Source: DAOTTW01 sp034437615
Lineage (GTDB): Bacteria; Chloroflexota; Anaerolineae; Aggregatilineales; Phototrophicaceae
Length of the DNA: 30,111 bases
Direction: 5' to 3'
NCBI GenBank assembly: GCA_034437615.1
Contig: DAOTTW010000268.1
Span: forward strand, 1 to 30,111
The translations under genes were made by a program, and so were the position numbers. This document shows, one piece after another, positions 6,759-13,911 of this stretch (position 1 is the stretch's first letter; each line of letters opens with the position of its first letter). The notes under the pieces were generated by a model that was not told the origin of the DNA, did no database searches, and saw nothing but the letters and a program-made list of their open reading frames with translations.

Positions 6759-8133
6759 CCCCAACCTATACAACAACCTCACATCCAACAGCGCACCGCA
6801 GCAGGTCATGTGCTTCAACCCCGAAGAGCCTGACAAACCCTGCCCTATCTGTGGGGGTATTGGCATGGTCAAGCTGTCCGTCCCGGTGGATGATAAGCGT
6901 TTTGGCAAGCTCTTTCGCTGCCCGAATAACCCGCAGGTGGTGGATGGTGATCGACAAGAACGCCTACGACGGCTCAGCAACCTCGATCAGTTTGCCGATA
7001 AGACCTTTGACACATTTTACGTAGACGAAGGTGAAAAATCAGACGTTGAATCCTTAACAAGCGCCTTCGATCTGGCTAATGCATTTGTTTATGAAACAGA
7101 TAGATGGTTGCTGCTGGAAGGGCCGTATGGCTGTGGCAAAACGCATCTGGCCGCTGCTATCGGTAACGCACGTCTGGCCAATGGTCAGAGCGTGTTTTTC
7201 ATCACCTCACCGGATTTGTTGGATTACCTGCGCAGCAGTTTCGGCCAGGAGGCGGACGAGACCTATGATACGCTCTTCGAGCGCATCAAAGCAGCCGAAT
7301 TCCTTATTATTGACGATCTCGGCGTAGAAAACCCTAGCGCCTGGGCACAGGAGAAGCTCTTTCAGTTGCTGAATCATCGCTACGTTCACCGCAAGCAAAC
7401 CGTCATCACCACCAATGCGCGGGTTGCGGATATGGACGGTCGCCTGCGTAGCCGCTTGCTAGATGCGGATGTGGTGTACTACATGACGATTAATGCACCC
7501 GACTATCGCACACGCGAGCAGAAACTGCTGCACGACCCCATCCTGGCCAATTTACTAGCCTATAACCAGCTCACCTTCGAGAACTTCGAGATTGAGCCAA
7601 GCTTGCCCATTGAGCAAGCTGACAGCCTGAGAAAGGTTTTCCGGATGGCGAGAGACCACGCACGTAATCCGCAAAAACCCTGGATGATTATAACCAGCCC
7701 ATCAAAAGAAGAGGCCAAAGAGGATTTGCGCTTTGGCAACGGCAAAACGCATCTCGCTGCCTCTATTGTAAATTATCGGGATGGCGAAGGTGATAAGGTC
7801 ATTCTAGGCACCGTACCCGACTTAATGGACTACCTGCGGGAATCCTTCGCAGGCAGCAGCTCCTACCATCGTCGCTTCGAGATACTGCGCAGTATCGGCA
7901 TGTTGATGATAGATGACCTCAAGACCGATGGCTTAACCAGTTGGTCGAAGGAAAAGATTTTTCAAATTCTCGATTACCGCTATGTGCGCAAGTTACCAAC
8001 TGTCATCACCTTGCCGGATTTAAGCGCTGTTGAACCACGCCTGCGCTTCAAGCTGCTCGATAAGCGCGTGTGTCACCTGTTGAAAATCCAGGTCGAAGCC
8101 TACGCCCTGCGCCGCAGACGGTTATCGGAATGA
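6682..8133 (+). CDS. DnaC/IstB-like AAA+ helicase loader with a duplicated, degenerate second ATPase module
   Basis: A 483-residue putative helicase loader. Residues 1-45 are a low-complexity Ser/Thr/Pro-rich tail; a zinc-ribbon-like segment follows (CPIC 54-57, further Cys80). AAA+ module 1 (about 100-285) has intact Walker A GPYGCGKTH (147-155), Walker B FLIIDDLG (207-214), sensor-1-like VITTN (241-245) and RLRSRLLD (254-261). Module 2 (about 298-483) repeats the same order: LTFENFE, NGKTHLAA, PDLMDYLRESF, MLMIDDL (407-413), RLRFKLLD (453-460). Its P-loop lacks the first Gly (L349-R-F-G-N-G-K-T) and the sensor-1 Asn is replaced (VITLP 441-445). The start is GTG at 6682, with an AAGGG-type site about 11 nt upstream. 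Single-module DnaC/IstB proteins are about 250-380 residues, so this is an internal duplication. Function inferred from dnaB proximity. Confidence 0.85.
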   Translation: MKKLDKILSQTGTSTQAPTTTSSTPDPNLYNNLTSNSAPQQVMCFNPEEPDKPCPICGGIGMVKLSVPVDDKRFGKLFRCPNNPQVVDGDRQERLRRLSNLDQFADKTFDTFYVDEGEKSDVESLTSAFDLANAFVYETDRWLLLEGPYGCGKTHLAAAIGNARLANGQSVFFITSPDLLDYLRSSFGQEADETYDTLFERIKAAEFLIIDDLGVENPSAWAQEKLFQLLNHRYVHRKQTVITTNARVADMDGRLRSRLLDADVVYYMTINAPDYRTREQKLLHDPILANLLAYNQLTFENFEIEPSLPIEQADSLRKVFRMARDHARNPQKPWMIITSPSKEEAKEDLRFGNGKTHLAASIVNYRDGEGDKVILGTVPDLMDYLRESFAGSSSYHRRFEILRSIGMLMIDDLKTDGLTSWSKEKIFQILDYRYVRKLPTVITLPDLSAVEPRLRFKLLDKRVCHLLKIQVEAYALRRRRLSE

Positions 8134-9044
8134 GCGGCTTCTACGTTGCGCCCTATGAGCGCAAAGACCGCCGTGAATTGCTCGACCTGCTCTTTTATGC
8201 GCGTCGGGTGCATACACACCTGGATTGGTACCGTGCGGGGCAATGGCTGGATCATAAAGATTCAGTCGTGCATGTCGCCTGGTCACCGGGTACGCCCAGT
8301 GACGTGCTGATCGGCTTCATGGGCATGGGCCAGCCCTTGAACGGCGCTTCGTGGCTACGTCTGGCAGCCTTGCAGGATTTTGCGCGGCCAGAGGTCGTAC
8401 TCGGTGCGCTCTGGGAGGCGCTGCGAGATGACCTTGCGGCCAGAGGTGTGAACGTTTTTGCGGCGCTGGTGCTCAACCGCTGGCTGGACCCGGAAATGCC
8501 TAAGCTGGGCTTTAACTATCTGGAAGATGTGGTGACGCTACAACGCAACGGCCATAACCTACCGACGCCACCCGTACATAATGTGCGCATCCGGCGTGGT
8601 TACCTGGAGCATTTGCCGGATATGCTGCAAATCGACCATGCTGCTTTTGCACCACCCTGGCAGCTTAGCCATGACGAACTGCGGCAATCTCAACGGCAGG
8701 CCGAAAGCTGTACACTGGCGCGGGTTGACGGGCATTATGTGGGCTATCAGGTCAGCACACGCAGCGATAGCAGCGCTCATCTAGCGCGTTTGGCTGTTGT
8801 GCCGGGGTATCAGGGGCAACGCATCGGTGCCGCGCTGCTGCATCATATGATTGATAGCTTCAATGAGCGCGGCGTCAATTCGATCACGGTCAATACACAG
8901 CACAGCAACCGCCATTCACAACGGCTCTATCAGCGCTACGGCTTCCGGCGTAACGGCTTTGACCTGCCAATCTGGTTATATGATTTACGCCAGGATAACA
9001 CACCCAACCCACCGATCAATCAGACTGGAAGGCAAGCGCCATGA
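8130..9044 (+). CDS. Two-domain GNAT-family N-acetyltransferase
   Basis: Reading from the ATG at 8130, which overlaps the preceding stop as ATGA, gives 304 residues; a GTG at 8070 in the same frame would add 20 residues but overlap the preceding gene by 64 nt. The C-terminal half (about residues 150-290) is a clear GNAT domain with the acetyl-CoA loop in LAVVPGYQGQRIGAALL and the terminal LYQRYGFRRNGF motif, as in RimI-type enzymes. The N-terminal half (RELLDLLFYARRVHTHLDWY, later LGFNYLEDVVTL) has the shape of a second GNAT fold without an obvious CoA loop. Substrate unknown. It overlaps the downstream KARI-like gene by ATGA, so the three genes from 6682 to 10030 appear translationally coupled. 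Confidence 0.85.
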   Translation: MSGFYVAPYERKDRRELLDLLFYARRVHTHLDWYRAGQWLDHKDSVVHVAWSPGTPSDVLIGFMGMGQPLNGASWLRLAALQDFARPEVVLGALWEALRDDLAARGVNVFAALVLNRWLDPEMPKLGFNYLEDVVTLQRNGHNLPTPPVHNVRIRRGYLEHLPDMLQIDHAAFAPPWQLSHDELRQSQRQAESCTLARVDGHYVGYQVSTRSDSSAHLARLAVVPGYQGQRIGAALLHHMIDSFNERGVNSITVNTQHSNRHSQRLYQRYGFRRNGFDLPIWLYDLRQDNTPNPPINQTGRQAP

Positions 9045-10030
9045 CCGTCATGTATACAGAGATGGACGGCGATTTAGATCATCTAAGGGGCCTGACCGTC
9101 AGTGTCATCGGCTACGGCAGTATGGGGCGACCTATCGCCCTGAATTTGCGCGATAGCGGCGTGCAGGTCATCGTCGGCGCGGCAAAGCCGGAAACCAGCG
9201 AGCGTGCAGCGACGGACGGCCTGCGGGTCATGCCCATCGAGGAAGCCGTGCAGCAAAGCAGGGTGCAAATGCTGCTGCTGCCGGATGAAGTTATGCCACA
9301 GGTGTATCTTGAGCGCGTATCGCCACATCTGAAGCGCGGCAACACGCTGATCTTCGCCAGTGGTTACAACGTCGCCTTCGGCTTCATCGAGCCACCGCCC
9401 TTTGTGGATGTCGGCTTATTGGCACCGCGCACCTTCGGCGAGGCCGTTCGCGCACGCTACTTATCTGCTGAGGGCTTCTATAGCTTCGTCGCAGCAGGCC
9501 AGGACAGCACAGGTCATGTGTGGGACACGGTATTAGCACTGGCCAAAGCCGCCGGGTCACTCAAAGCCGGAGCCATCGAAATCACCATCGAGCAGGAAGC
9601 CGAACTAGACCTCTTCGTGCAGCAGGCCGTGCTGCCGGCCTTTCAGCAGATCATGACGACAGCCGCCGAGGTCTTGTTAGAGAAGGGCTATCCACCCGAA
9701 GCTGTGATGATGGACCTCTATATCTCCGGTGAATTTCGAGATTACCTGCACCGCGCCGCCGAAAACGGCCTGCTGCACGCGCTACGACTTACATCCCTAA
9801 CCAGTCAATTCGGTATTTTTAGCCGCCTGGAACGCTTTGGCGACCTGAAGCTGGAGCGCCTGATGGAAGTTACGCTCGATGAGATCCGTAGCGGCCACTA
9901 CGCTAAAGAATGGGCACGCGAATACAACAGCGGTTATCCGCGCCTGCGTCGCCTGCTCAATGAACAAGAAAAACGCGATTTGTGGGAACTCGAACAGCAA
10001 ACTATTGAACTATTGCGCAGAGCGGATTGA
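9041..10030 (+). CDS. Ketol-acid reductoisomerase-like NAD(P)-binding protein with altered catalytic residues
   Basis: A 329-residue protein resembling IlvC over its whole length. It has the Rossmann motif GYGSMG (24-29), LLLPDEV (78-84), ASGYN (106-110), LAPRTFGEAVRARY (127-140), AAGQDSTG (151-158) and a C-terminal helical knotted-domain-like part. Compared with true KARI, the metal ligand in ELDLF (D190) is kept. The residue matching the second acidic ligand is Gln194, the Lys of the APK motif is Arg130, the AHGFN His is Ser107, and the first Glu of the ECLHE block is replaced while Glu231 remains. It is therefore unlikely to catalyse the acetohydroxyacid isomeroreduction in valine/isoleucine synthesis. 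GGAAGG lies about 8 nt before the ATG, which overlaps the acetyltransferase stop. Actual reaction unknown. Confidence 0.82.
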   Translation: MTVMYTEMDGDLDHLRGLTVSVIGYGSMGRPIALNLRDSGVQVIVGAAKPETSERAATDGLRVMPIEEAVQQSRVQMLLLPDEVMPQVYLERVSPHLKRGNTLIFASGYNVAFGFIEPPPFVDVGLLAPRTFGEAVRARYLSAEGFYSFVAAGQDSTGHVWDTVLALAKAAGSLKAGAIEITIEQEAELDLFVQQAVLPAFQQIMTTAAEVLLEKGYPPEAVMMDLYISGEFRDYLHRAAENGLLHALRLTSLTSQFGIFSRLERFGDLKLERLMEVTLDEIRSGHYAKEWAREYNSGYPRLRRLLNEQEKRDLWELEQQTIELLRRAD

Positions 10031-10079
10031 TTTTGGGTACAATCAGCAGTAACTGCACACGAGAGCCATACTGTGACCT

Positions 10080-10958
10080 ATGACTGAACCACAACCAGCA
10101 ACGCTTGAGCAACTCATCAGTGGGCTAGAAACTGATGACCCTGATGTACAACAAAGCTATGCTATTCGGCTGATTGAGAAAATCGAAGCCGAGAAACTAG
10201 CGCTAGACCCACTCATTACGACACTACAGACACACCCAAAAAGTCAGGTGCGCTTCTTGGCGGCCTGGGTGCTTGGCGAAATCGGGGATGCAAGCGCCGT
10301 GCGGCCCCTGATCGACGCGCTGAAAGACCCTAGCAGCCATGTGCAAGAATGGGCGGCAAAGGCGCTCGGTGAATTGGGCGATCAGCGGGCGGTAAAGCCG
10401 CTCATTAAAACCCTGAGCTATACAGACGCCAACAGCCGCCACAATGCAGCCGCGGCGCTCGGCTGGTTGGGCAATGCGCAGGCCGTTGCAGCCCTCATCA
10501 GATGCCTGCAAGATGAGGATGCGCTTGTGCGCAGCAATGCGGCAGAGGCACTCGGCAAACTGGGCGATAAACGCGCTGTCGCACCGCTGATCGACCTACA
10601 GCGAGACCCTGATGAATGGGTGCGCATCCGCGTGGTGCACGCGCTGGGGCGGCTGGCGGATGCGCGCAGCTTATCTGCACTGACGGACTCTTTGCGCGAT
10701 GAGCAGGAATGGGTACGCTACAATGCTGCGCTGGCACTCGGCGAAATTGGCGATACCAGCGTGAGTGGGCACCTGCTGCGCTGCCTACGACAAGACACTA
10801 GCAGCAATGCGCGGCGCGGCGCAGCGGTTGCGCTGGGCAAATTGGGCGATCAACGCGCCATCCCGGACCTGAAGCGTGCGCTTGCAGACGGTGCGCAGAT
10901 TGTGGTGGATGCGGCACAGGAAGCCCTGGAGCATCTCGGCTATCGTCCTGGCCACTAG
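10080..10958 (+). CDS. HEAT-repeat protein (PBS lyase HEAT-like)
   Basis: A 292-residue soluble alpha-solenoid of about eight HEAT-like repeats with a 31-residue period from about residue 40 to the end. Each carries a version of AAxALGxLGDxRAVxPLIxxL, for example WAAKALGELGDQRAVKPLI and NAAEALGKLGDKRAVAPLI. Such proteins usually act as protein-binding scaffolds, and some are phycobilin lyases; nothing here suggests bilin binding. There is no signal peptide or membrane segment. It lies 49 nt after the KARI-like gene; a weak TACAAT (10038-10043) upstream could be a -10 of its own. It is convergent with the lipoprotein gene, with only 6 nt between the two stop codons. Confidence 0.88.
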   Translation: MTEPQPATLEQLISGLETDDPDVQQSYAIRLIEKIEAEKLALDPLITTLQTHPKSQVRFLAAWVLGEIGDASAVRPLIDALKDPSSHVQEWAAKALGELGDQRAVKPLIKTLSYTDANSRHNAAAALGWLGNAQAVAALIRCLQDEDALVRSNAAEALGKLGDKRAVAPLIDLQRDPDEWVRIRVVHALGRLADARSLSALTDSLRDEQEWVRYNAALALGEIGDTSVSGHLLRCLRQDTSSNARRGAAVALGKLGDQRAIPDLKRALADGAQIVVDAAQEALEHLGYRPGH

Positions 10959-10964
10959 CCAACG

Positions 10965-11507
10965 CTATGCCGGTTGTAATGCGTCTAACGTGGGCAAGAA
11001 CAGCGTTTCGTAGAGCGTATCGTGGTCTTGTGGCAACGTCTGCATCAGCACCATGTACACCGACAGGAAGCCGCGACCCTTCGCGAGTGCGTAATGCACG
11101 CGGAAGCGCTCGGTATCGCCCGCATAAATGCGCCATTGTAGGCTGTTGCTACGCCGTATCGTGTAATCCGGGGGCGCATTTTGCAGGTTCAGGTCGTCTA
11201 CAATGCCGGGCTGCACAAAGCTAATTGCTGGTGCAGCGATGTGGCGCTGCACGATAGCGATGTCCGTTTGAGCGTAGGCATAAGCGCCTTCACCCGCATC
11301 ACGCCAGCCTTGCGGCACAACTGAACGAAAATTACCGAAGCGCTGCGGCGTCAATTCAATCTCTGTAACCGACATCGTGCTCGTCACCTCTACAGTTGTT
11401 GATTCTGTGGTGTTGGGTGCCGACGGGTTGCCCTGCTGGTTTGTGCACGCAGTTAAGCCCCATAAACACAGTATAAGGCTGACGCAACGCACGGCGAGAT
11501 AGGTCAT
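10965..11507 (-). CDS. Predicted lipoprotein of unknown function
   Basis: A 180-residue protein with a lipoprotein signal: short N-terminus, hydrophobic core (VSLILCLWG) and lipobox LTAC with Cys21. A Ser/Thr/Asn-rich linker follows to about residue 45, then a globular domain of about 130 residues beginning ELTPQRFGNFRSVVPQGW. The overall shape, a lipid anchor plus a small domain opening with a 'VPQGW' strand, resembles PsbP/Mog1-like or similar surface lipoproteins, but I do not recognise the family. It faces away from the ribosomal cluster's end across a hairpin-rich gap, so it may be either a read-through gene or independently expressed. Confidence 0.75.
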   Translation of the reverse strand: MTYLAVRCVSLILCLWGLTACTNQQGNPSAPNTTESTTVEVTSTMSVTEIELTPQRFGNFRSVVPQGWRDAGEGAYAYAQTDIAIVQRHIAAPAISFVQPGIVDDLNLQNAPPDYTIRRSNSLQWRIYAGDTERFRVHYALAKGRGFLSVYMVLMQTLPQDHDTLYETLFLPTLDALQPA

Positions 11508-11550
11508 TTTTATCTTATCTTGTGCTTTTATTGACTTTTGTACGCAAATA

Positions 11551-11578
11551 AGCGAGGCTGCGCTTCGGCAACCTCGCT
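11551..11578 (-). terminator. Candidate terminator after the ribosomal cluster
   Basis: AGCGAGG (11551-11557) pairs with CCTCGCT (11572-11578), with an inner TGC/GCA pairing around a GCTTCG loop. On the minus strand the stem is followed by TATTTGCG, a weak U-tract. It is the best candidate to end transcripts coming from rpsI, but it lies about 280 nt downstream of the stop codon. Confidence 0.35.
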
Positions 11579-11620
11579 GTTAAGATGTAACTACTCAGGT
11601 AGGTGCTCCATTCTCAGTCG

Positions 11621-11740
11621 CCAGACGTTAAAACGTCCGGCTCCGGTACCGACAAGCCTGCTAAAGCAGGCTATATACACCGCGCAATAGCCCCCTTCAG
11701 GGGGGTTAGCCCTGCGGAAGCCGCTGGCTTTAGCCAGTGG
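11621..11740. repeat. Cluster of four inverted repeats (REP/MITE-like)
   Basis: Four stems lie in a row. GACGTT-AA-AACGTC is inside 11621-11640. AGCCTGCT-AA-AGCAGGCT is exact at 11655-11672. CCCCC-TTCA-GGGGG is at 11691-11704. CCGCTGGCT-TT-AGCCAGTGG is at 11721-11740 with one wobble pair. Several loops are AA or TT. Such arrays resemble non-autonomous palindromic elements; no transposase gene is nearby. Confidence 0.6.
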
Positions 11741-11856
11741 CGACACACACAGACTGGCCTGAGTCGTTACGTTAAGATACGCAATCGGCACGGGTATTTG
11801 CCTGTGCGCAAGCATACCGGACGCGAGAAACAGCGCTCCATCCGGCAACGCGAGCT

Positions 11857-12252
11857 TTAGCGCTTGGTATACGTCGGGGCCTTGCGTGCACGCTTGAGGC
11901 CAGGTTTCTTACGTTCCTTAACGCGGGCATCACGCCGCAGGTAGCCCTTCACCTTGAGGCTGGTGCGCATATCGGGGTCTAGCTTCAGCAGGGCGCGTGC
12001 CACACCAAGCTGGATGGCGTCGCGCTGACCCGTGACGCCGCCGCCGTTCACATGCACGCTCAGGTCGAAGGCGCGTTCCTGCCCGACTGCGTTCAGCGGG
12101 GCTACGAGTTCTTGCAGATCACCTTCACGCGGGAAGTAGTCGCGCCCGTCCTTGTCGTTGATGAGGATGTGGCCTGTGCCACCGGGGTAGATGCGCACCC
12201 GCGCAGTCGCGGCCTTGCGGCGACCTACCCCTTCATAATACTGAATTGCCAT
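11857..12252 (-). CDS. rpsI: 30S ribosomal protein S9
   Basis: A 131-residue small-subunit protein whose C-terminal tail reaches the P-site tRNA. It shows the family's YYEGVGRRKAATARVRI start, the VNGGGVTGQRDAIQLGVARAL core and the conserved basic end RKAPTYTKR. A GAGGTT ribosome-binding site (12258-12263) lies 5 nt before the ATG. It pairs with rplM 110 nt upstream, the usual L13-S9 unit, and is the last gene of the ribosomal cluster. Confidence 0.98.
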   Translation of the reverse strand: MAIQYYEGVGRRKAATARVRIYPGGTGHILINDKDGRDYFPREGDLQELVAPLNAVGQERAFDLSVHVNGGGVTGQRDAIQLGVARALLKLDPDMRTSLKVKGYLRRDARVKERKKPGLKRARKAPTYTKR

Positions 12253-12362
12253 AATGTAACCTCGTTTTATCTGCTCTTCGTCAATTGGTGCTTTTTACAG
12301 GTGTCCACTTATGGATGACCGAAAACAAACCCACATGCTCGCAATCTGTTTTCATTGCCCCA

Positions 12363-12827
12363 TTAGCGGCGCATCTTGATTTCCAGCTTTTCCGGCTTTT
12401 GGGCTTCATGCGGGTGTTCGTCACCCTTGTAGACCTTCAGCTTGCGTAGCATCTGCTTGCCCAGCGCACCTTTTGGCAGCATCCCCTGCACTGCTTTGTG
12501 GATCACGCGCTCCGGCGTTGCGGCCAACACCTGGCGCAGCGTCTTGCTATAGAGGCCACCGGGATAACCGGAGAAACGATAGTAGCGCTTTGTATCCAGG
12601 CGTTTACCCGTCACCCAGATTTTTTCGCAGTTAATCACAATCACAAAGTCGCCCACGTCCAGGTGAGGCTCAAATTGCGGCTTGTGCTTGCCCTTCAGAA
12701 TCGGCGCGATGCGTGACGCCAAACGCCCCAGCGTCAGGCCATCCGCATCGACCACAAACCATTTACGCTCGATGTCATTAGCTGACACGCGAAACGTCTT
12801 TTGTTGCCTAAATCGCATGGTTGTCAT
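12363..12827 (-). CDS. rplM: 50S ribosomal protein L13
   Basis: A 154-residue early-assembly large-subunit protein. Family hallmarks are KWFVVDADGLTLGRLAS, LKGKHKP, GDFVIVINCEKI, VTGKRLDTKRYYRFSGYPGG and the AVQGMLPKGALG segment. An AGGAAA (12832-12837) supports the ATG at 12827 over the internal ATG three codons later. The leader upstream is a purine-rich 9-bp tandem repeat, so leader structure or expression may be unusual. It is followed by rpsI. Confidence 0.98.
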   Translation of the reverse strand: MTTMRFRQQKTFRVSANDIERKWFVVDADGLTLGRLASRIAPILKGKHKPQFEPHLDVGDFVIVINCEKIWVTGKRLDTKRYYRFSGYPGGLYSKTLRQVLAATPERVIHKAVQGMLPKGALGKQMLRKLKVYKGDEHPHEAQKPEKLEIKMRR

Positions 12828-12836
12828 TTCATTTCC

Positions 12837-12905
12837 TTTTCTGTCTTTTCTGTCTTTTCTGTCTTTTCTGTTTTTTCTGTCTTTCTGTCTTTTCTGTTTT
12901 TTCTG
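12837..12905. repeat. 9-bp tandem repeat, about 7.5 copies
   Basis: The unit is TTTTCTGTC on the plus strand, with exact copies at 12837-12845, 12846-12854 and 12855-12863, then variants with single changes and one 8-bp unit. Read on the minus strand it is an almost pure purine tract immediately before the rplM ribosome-binding site, so it would be in the rplM mRNA leader if transcribed. Confidence 0.85.
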
Positions 12906-12959
12906 GTAGTACCACAGGAAAACGTGGGCGGCGACAATCGGTATTCGTTATAGCGGCTG

Positions 12960-13079
12960 GCGCCACCTCGGACGCCAAGAAGGGTGTCCCTACGGTTCAC
13001 GGTGGTTATACGGCAAGCCGCGCCTACCATCTGCGGATGCCAGGCATGGCGTCCCTGCACGAATCATCCGAGTTCGTTT
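12960..13079 (-). repeat. Dispersed repeat copy B
   Basis: The complement carries AAACGAACTCGGATGATT (13062-13079) and GGGACGCCATGC (13044-13055), matching the repeat copy at 20465-20500 in order and spacing. CGTAGGGACACC and GGCGTCC follow. It is oriented opposite to the copies at 20450 and 23700. Confidence 0.6.
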
Positions 13080-13090
13080 TGATCTTACAT

Positions 13091-13140
13091 TAGTTTCTAG
13101 GCTCTAATCTTCTAGGCTCTTAGTTTCTAGGCTCTAATCT
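13091..13140. repeat. 30-bp-period direct repeat overlapping the truA stop
   Basis: The 20-mer TAGTTTCTAGGCTCTAATCT occurs exactly at 13091-13110 and 13121-13140, with a partial TCTAGGCTCT between them. The second copy contains the truA TAG stop (13134-13136) and its last codons, so a short duplication appears to have copied the end of truA downstream. Confidence 0.8.
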
Positions 13141-13901
13141 TCTTCGCGGTAGCGCACAGCCACGAGATACAAGCCCTGTGGTGGTGCTAGCGGTGTGCCG
13201 CCCTGCAAACGCGCTAGCCGAAACGCCCGCTCAAAATCCGGCAAACTCATTGCGCCCGTGCCAACCATCATCAGCAGGGCGACGATACGGCGCACCATAT
13301 GTTGTAGGAAGGCCGTTGCTTCGATGCTGTAGCTGTGCAGCCTGCCGCGCATAAGTTGCGTCGTCTGCCACGATGAGACATCCACACGGCGCACAGTATT
13401 CGTGCTGTTGACATCCGGCGGCTTGCCAAATGCCGCGAAGTCGTGCTCACCAATCAGCAAGTTGGCTGCCGTTTGCATCGCGGCCACCTTCAGCGGCTGG
13501 TGGCGCAACACCTGCCACGTATACGCGAGCTGCGTCGGCTGCCTGACCTGCGCTTCCAGTACATCATAACGGTAGCGGCGTGCCTGTGCGTCGTAACGCG
13601 GGTGAAAACCCGCTTGCTGCTGCATATCTTGCAGTGCGATGTCGTCCGGCAAATTAGCGTTGAGTGCCTTCAACAGCGCCACATCGCTATGACGCCATTC
13701 GGCATCAAACGCGACGACCTGTCCCAGCGCATGAACGCCCGCATCCGTTCGCCCCGCCCCGATGACCGTCACTGTCTGACGCAGGATCGCGTTTAGCGCG
13801 GACTCAATGCAGCCCTGCACCGTCACGATGCCAGTGGCCTGACGCTGAAAGCCAGCGTAGCGCGTGCCGTCGTATGCCAGCGTAGCGCGGTAGCGGGTCA
13901 T
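13134..13901 (-). CDS. truA: tRNA pseudouridine(38-40) synthase TruA
   Basis: Isomerises uridines 38-40 in the tRNA anticodon stem. From the ATG at 13901 it is 255 residues. Visible are the N-terminal RATLAYDGTRYAGFQRQ, the catalytic GAGRTDAGVHA with nucleophile Asp53, HDFAAFGK and the FLQHMVRRIVALLMMVGTG block of the C-terminal half. An in-frame upstream ATG at 13955 would overlap rplQ and add 18 residues before the conserved start, so 13901 is preferred; it leaves 10 nt after the rplQ stop. truA after rplQ and before rplM-rpsI is a common bacterial order. Confidence 0.95.
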   Translation of the reverse strand: MTRYRATLAYDGTRYAGFQRQATGIVTVQGCIESALNAILRQTVTVIGAGRTDAGVHALGQVVAFDAEWRHSDVALLKALNANLPDDIALQDMQQQAGFHPRYDAQARRYRYDVLEAQVRQPTQLAYTWQVLRHQPLKVAAMQTAANLLIGEHDFAAFGKPPDVNSTNTVRRVDVSSWQTTQLMRGRLHSYSIEATAFLQHMVRRIVALLMMVGTGAMSLPDFERAFRLARLQGGTPLAPPQGLYLVAVRYREED

Positions 13902-13911
13902 CGGCGCTCGG

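Larger units (their letters stand above)
11508..11856. other. 349-nt non-coding gap between rpsI and the lipoprotein gene
   Basis: No convincing gene is seen. The stretch holds a GC-rich hairpin at 11551-11578 and a cluster of four inverted repeats at 11621-11740, listed separately. Short open frames across it on both strands run through the hairpins and have no ribosome-binding site or recognisable protein pattern. Confidence 0.7.
12828..13133. other. 306-nt gap between truA and rplM made of repeats
   Basis: No gene is seen. From the rplM side the gap holds the 9-bp tandem array (12837-12905), a dispersed-repeat copy (about 12960-13079) and a 30-bp-period duplication touching the truA stop codon (13091-13140). 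Open frames in it are low complexity or run through these repeats. No clear promoter for rplM-rpsI was found. Confidence 0.7.

Noticed and set aside
8070..8129. Upstream GTG start for the GNAT gene
   Set aside because: It would overlap the loader gene by 64 nt; the ATG at 8130 forms a neat ATGA overlap and begins the domain-like sequence.
10920..10985. Bidirectional terminator between the HEAT and lipoprotein genes
   Set aside because: Only a 5-bp GGCTA/TAGCC stem with a long loop is seen and there is no T-run on either strand.
11603..11860. Open frame across the palindrome cluster
   Set aside because: It runs through four inverted repeats, has no ribosome-binding site or protein-like pattern, and its end overlaps rpsI.
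12837..12905. CRISPR-like array
   Set aside because: The units are 9 bp with no spacers, and no cas genes are present.
12821..13093. Plus-strand frame with Leu/Phe/Cys repeats
   Set aside because: It is simply the translation of the 9-bp tandem repeat and the adjacent dispersed repeat.
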